A DNA stretch of 64,000 bases, taken from assembly GCA_022605955.1 (NCBI GenBank), contig JAKCOZ010000060.1, forward strand, positions 456,501-520,500, given 5' to 3'. This stretch comes from Rallus limicola. Its lineage: Eukaryota > Chordata > Aves > Gruiformes > Rallidae. Under the pieces are notes generated by a model. It saw nothing but the letters and a program-made list of their open reading frames with translations. It made no database searches and was not told the origin of the DNA. Positions 61,767 through 64,000 of this stretch are shown piece after piece (positions within the stretch are counted from its first letter, which is position 1; every line of letters begins with the position of its first letter). Position numbers and translations under genes: made by a program.

Positions 61767-61805
61767 CCTTTTTCTTTTTTTAAAAAAAAAAAAAAGAAAG
61801 AAAGG
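61767..61805. repeat. second oligo(T)/oligo(A) palindrome
   Basis: GGCCTTTTTCTTTTTT then a 14-A run and GAAAGAAAGGG. The C in the T arm matches a G in the A arm. It could form a hairpin similar to the one at 60426, but with a different sequence. Confidence 0.75.
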
Positions 61806-62248
61806 GAAAAGCTTCATATACGCTTTCTTTTGTCCAGGTTAGAGTAATTTTTCAAGCTTTTTCTTTGATTATTCATTGCTTAAATAAAAAGTAAAAGGAA
61901 CAAACCCAACAAAATGGAAGGATGGAAGGACATTCATACAGTAAATAAACTTTTTACTTCTAAAATGGCAGAAAGTCTTAATTAAATTTTTTGTAATGGC
62001 ACTATTTTGATGTTTATTTTTCTGAATTCTTTTGCACATTCACAGTAAAATGTTACCTCTTCCATTCTTCAAACTGTCTTTAGCTGCCTTCATTGCTAAA
62101 TTGCTTATTCTCATCCTGCTTCCTTCTAATAAAAAAAGAAAATTCTGAAGGTAATTTTCCAAAGCTATTTTGCCCTCCTTTAACATATATTATAAAAAGT
62201 TTGTTGTGACTCCTTCAATTAACAAGAAAAATTGATGTGTATCATTAA

Positions 62249-62256
62249 TTACGTCA
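62249..62256 (+). promoter_or_regulatory. CRE/ATF-type site
   Basis: TTACGTCA, the reverse complement of TGACGTAA, is a full CREB/ATF/NFIL3-type palindrome variant. It lies between ATTAATTA homeodomain-type cores (62245 and ~62290). This is a motif match only. Confidence 0.35.
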
Positions 62257-62770
62257 GTGGAAATCATAAATCATCACTGAGTGCTGCAATTAATTATTTT
62301 AAAGTCATGTGAAGACAAATGACAGGCAGAAGATAAATCCACAGACCCTTCAGATCACAGTGAAATGGGAGAGAAAAAATGGAGAAGGAGAAAAGATGCA
62401 ACAAAATCGGCAACAGTTTATGAATTAAAACACATGAATCATTTTCTCTGCTTTAACCTTGTTAAGAAATATATTATGGCAAAACTAAAACAGTAGTAGA
62501 AGTAAATGGCGTTTCCATCACAAGACTTAATTTTCAAGGGCTGAGTATTTCCATTTTCACTATGTATAAGCCGCCCAAAAGAGATTCTCTTGCCAGCTTA
62601 CCCCTTTTTGCATTCTATTTGTCTTTGTTTTGGACAAGGGTGAATCAAACGTCCTTTTAACGTATTTTGCCAACTTTGCTGCTGTGATATCAGTGAATAG
62701 TAGAATGCTTTAACTGTTGGGGGTTTTTCCTGGTGGAAAAAATGCTACTCGGAATACAAAATACCAACTT

Positions 62771-62808
<38 letters not shown>
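62771..62808. repeat. (TA)n(TG)n microsatellite
   Basis: A short TA run passes into about 15 pure TG units. Confidence 0.97.
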
Positions 62809-62809
<1 letters not shown>

Positions 62810-62926
62810 CATATTTGATAGATACATCCAAGTAATGTAGGTCTATTCATCCCTTGCTCTAATATTTGTGCTAAGAAAGTAAGCTCAGAACAGGTAGAAG
62901 AGTGATTATTGTACTGCATACCCTGA

Positions 62927-63049
62927 AAACACAGGCTTTTGCTGAAAACTGCAAAATAGCCTTAGAAAAAACACAGGCTTTTGCTGAAAACTCTGCCAGA
63001 TAGCCTTAGAAAGATCAGGAAATCTATAGCCTTAGAAAGATCAGGAAAT
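62927..63049. repeat. two nested short duplications
   Basis: The block AAAACACAGGCTTTTGCTGA...TAGCCTTAGA occurs at 62927-62966 and again at about 62968-63010. The end of the second copy, TAGCCTTAGAAAGATCAGGA plus AAT (63001-63023), is itself repeated at 63027-63049. Copies are nearly identical except for the few bases between the conserved segments. Confidence 0.9.
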
Positions 63050-64000
63050 TTAATAAAAAACACTATTCTTAAGATCCAAGTGTAGGTATTTCAATAGTTT
63101 TTCTATCTGCGCAAACACGGAGGTGCACAAATCTGGGCTCACAAATTCTTGCAGGAAGACAGTATCTTGATGAAAGAACTGAATTTGGGATTTATCTTAC
63201 AGGATAAGAAATTTCTCCCCCCGAAAAACACTTGAGGATTTAAAATATGTGCCAGCTTTCTTCATGTGGCTATTTGGCTGTGTAAACTATATATGCAAAC
63301 ATATCTCAACACCACTAGCATGCTCAGACAGTTCCAAGTCCCTCTCTTAACTGCAATCTGAGGGCTTAGGACAAAGGAAAAAAGACCCACAAGTGTTAGA
63401 AAGTTTTCAGGTTCAGAATTTAAACACAGCTTTTCCAGTTAATTAAGCAGAGACATAGTATAACGGTTTTCAAATCGTTTACAACATACCACGCCATTCA
63501 AACTTCTCACATGGACTGAATGACACCTCTCTCTTTCCCTTTTATTTTTCCCCCAGCAGTAGAGGATGCACAGGGAACACCAGTGTGAAAATAAGTGTAG
63601 ACAGGATGAACAGTTTAGGTTCCTCACTGGACCACCTGTTATCAGACTAAGAAAAGCTCTAGAAGGGTACGAGCACTTGTACTTGGTGCAGGAGAGGGGA
63701 ACTGTGTAGCGTCAAACCTTTCTGTGCCCTTCACCTCCACTCTTTGATGGCGTGTGAGGCTTCAGTTTGCAGATTTGATTTACCACAGGAAAAGGAGGAA
63801 TACCTGTTTTACAGGATTACAGGGGACCAGAACTCCATGGGAAACATCTGCTAAGAGGGAGAGTGACTTCTGGGATCTTAAATCACTCTCAGGCACATGA
63901 TTTTTACACTCTTTTGCTCTAGGTTGTCCAACTCTCAAAACAAAATTATAGCTATGACCACTGCCTATCTGTTACCTGCACAATTAGGGACAGAGCTTTT

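Larger units (their letters stand above)
59466..64000. other. unique AT-rich sequence to window end
   Basis: Unique DNA containing oligo(T)/oligo(A) palindromes, (AAT)n and (TG)n microsatellites, small tandem duplications and a CRE-like site. The largest frame (60559-60921 minus, 120 codons) has no recognised domain or gene signals. No transposon is recognised. Confidence 0.5.

Noticed and set aside
62927..63049. Short repeated blocks as a CRISPR-like array
   Set aside because: Only two or three copies with irregular spacing in a vertebrate genome. Simple tandem duplication explains them.

Overview
This window looks like AT-rich, non-coding vertebrate DNA from a bird. The main evidence is at least eight CR1 LINE fragments with the avian-type 3' end (short A-T-T-C-T-A-T-G-like octamers) and a CR1 reverse transcriptase signature. 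There is also a broad scatter of (TG)n, (AAT)n and poly-A tracts. I see no bacterial gene organisation, no rRNA, no tRNA I can support, no CRISPR array and no intact protein-coding gene. The species cannot be fixed from what is visible.

Layout. From 1 to about 31 kb, unique AT-rich sequence is interrupted by CR1 copies at 2091-3095 (-), 4294-5250 (-), 7617-7680 (-), 16711-17070 (-), 17600-18424 (+), 23105-23172 (+), 27765-27953 (+) and 30270-30572 (+). A much older, heavily decayed LINE-like segment lies at about 20340-21145 (+). All are 5'-truncated or internally broken, so none can encode a working reverse transcriptase. From about 31 kb to 64 kb I recognise no CR1 at all. That half holds unique sequence, microsatellites, G-rich tracts, several CpG clusters (31067-31300, 53370-53683, 59085-59385) and AT-rich stretches with homeodomain-type, CRE-type and CTCF-like motifs. 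This is what a regulatory gene desert or a very large intron would look like.

Possible transcription units. No exon can be tied to a known gene. A few places combine an open frame with good splice or polyadenylation signals and are recorded as low-confidence candidates. They are an internal exon at 733-920 (+); minus-strand open segments at 11899-12216 and 12875-13040; a head-to-head pair around 40.4-40.8 kb; and a terminal exon at 42783-43080 (+) with an AATAAA signal. The head-to-head pair is a minus-strand single-membrane-segment ORF facing a plus-strand short ORF that ends on a consensus splice donor. These could be lncRNAs, microproteins or chance, and transcript data would decide.

Other structure worth attention: a near-perfect hairpin at 46155-46209, a TG/CA mirror-image arm pair at 36916-36996, two oligo(T)/oligo(A) palindromes at 60.4 and 61.8 kb, several G-quadruplex-forming tracts, and small recent tandem duplications at 9621, 55120 and 62927-63049.
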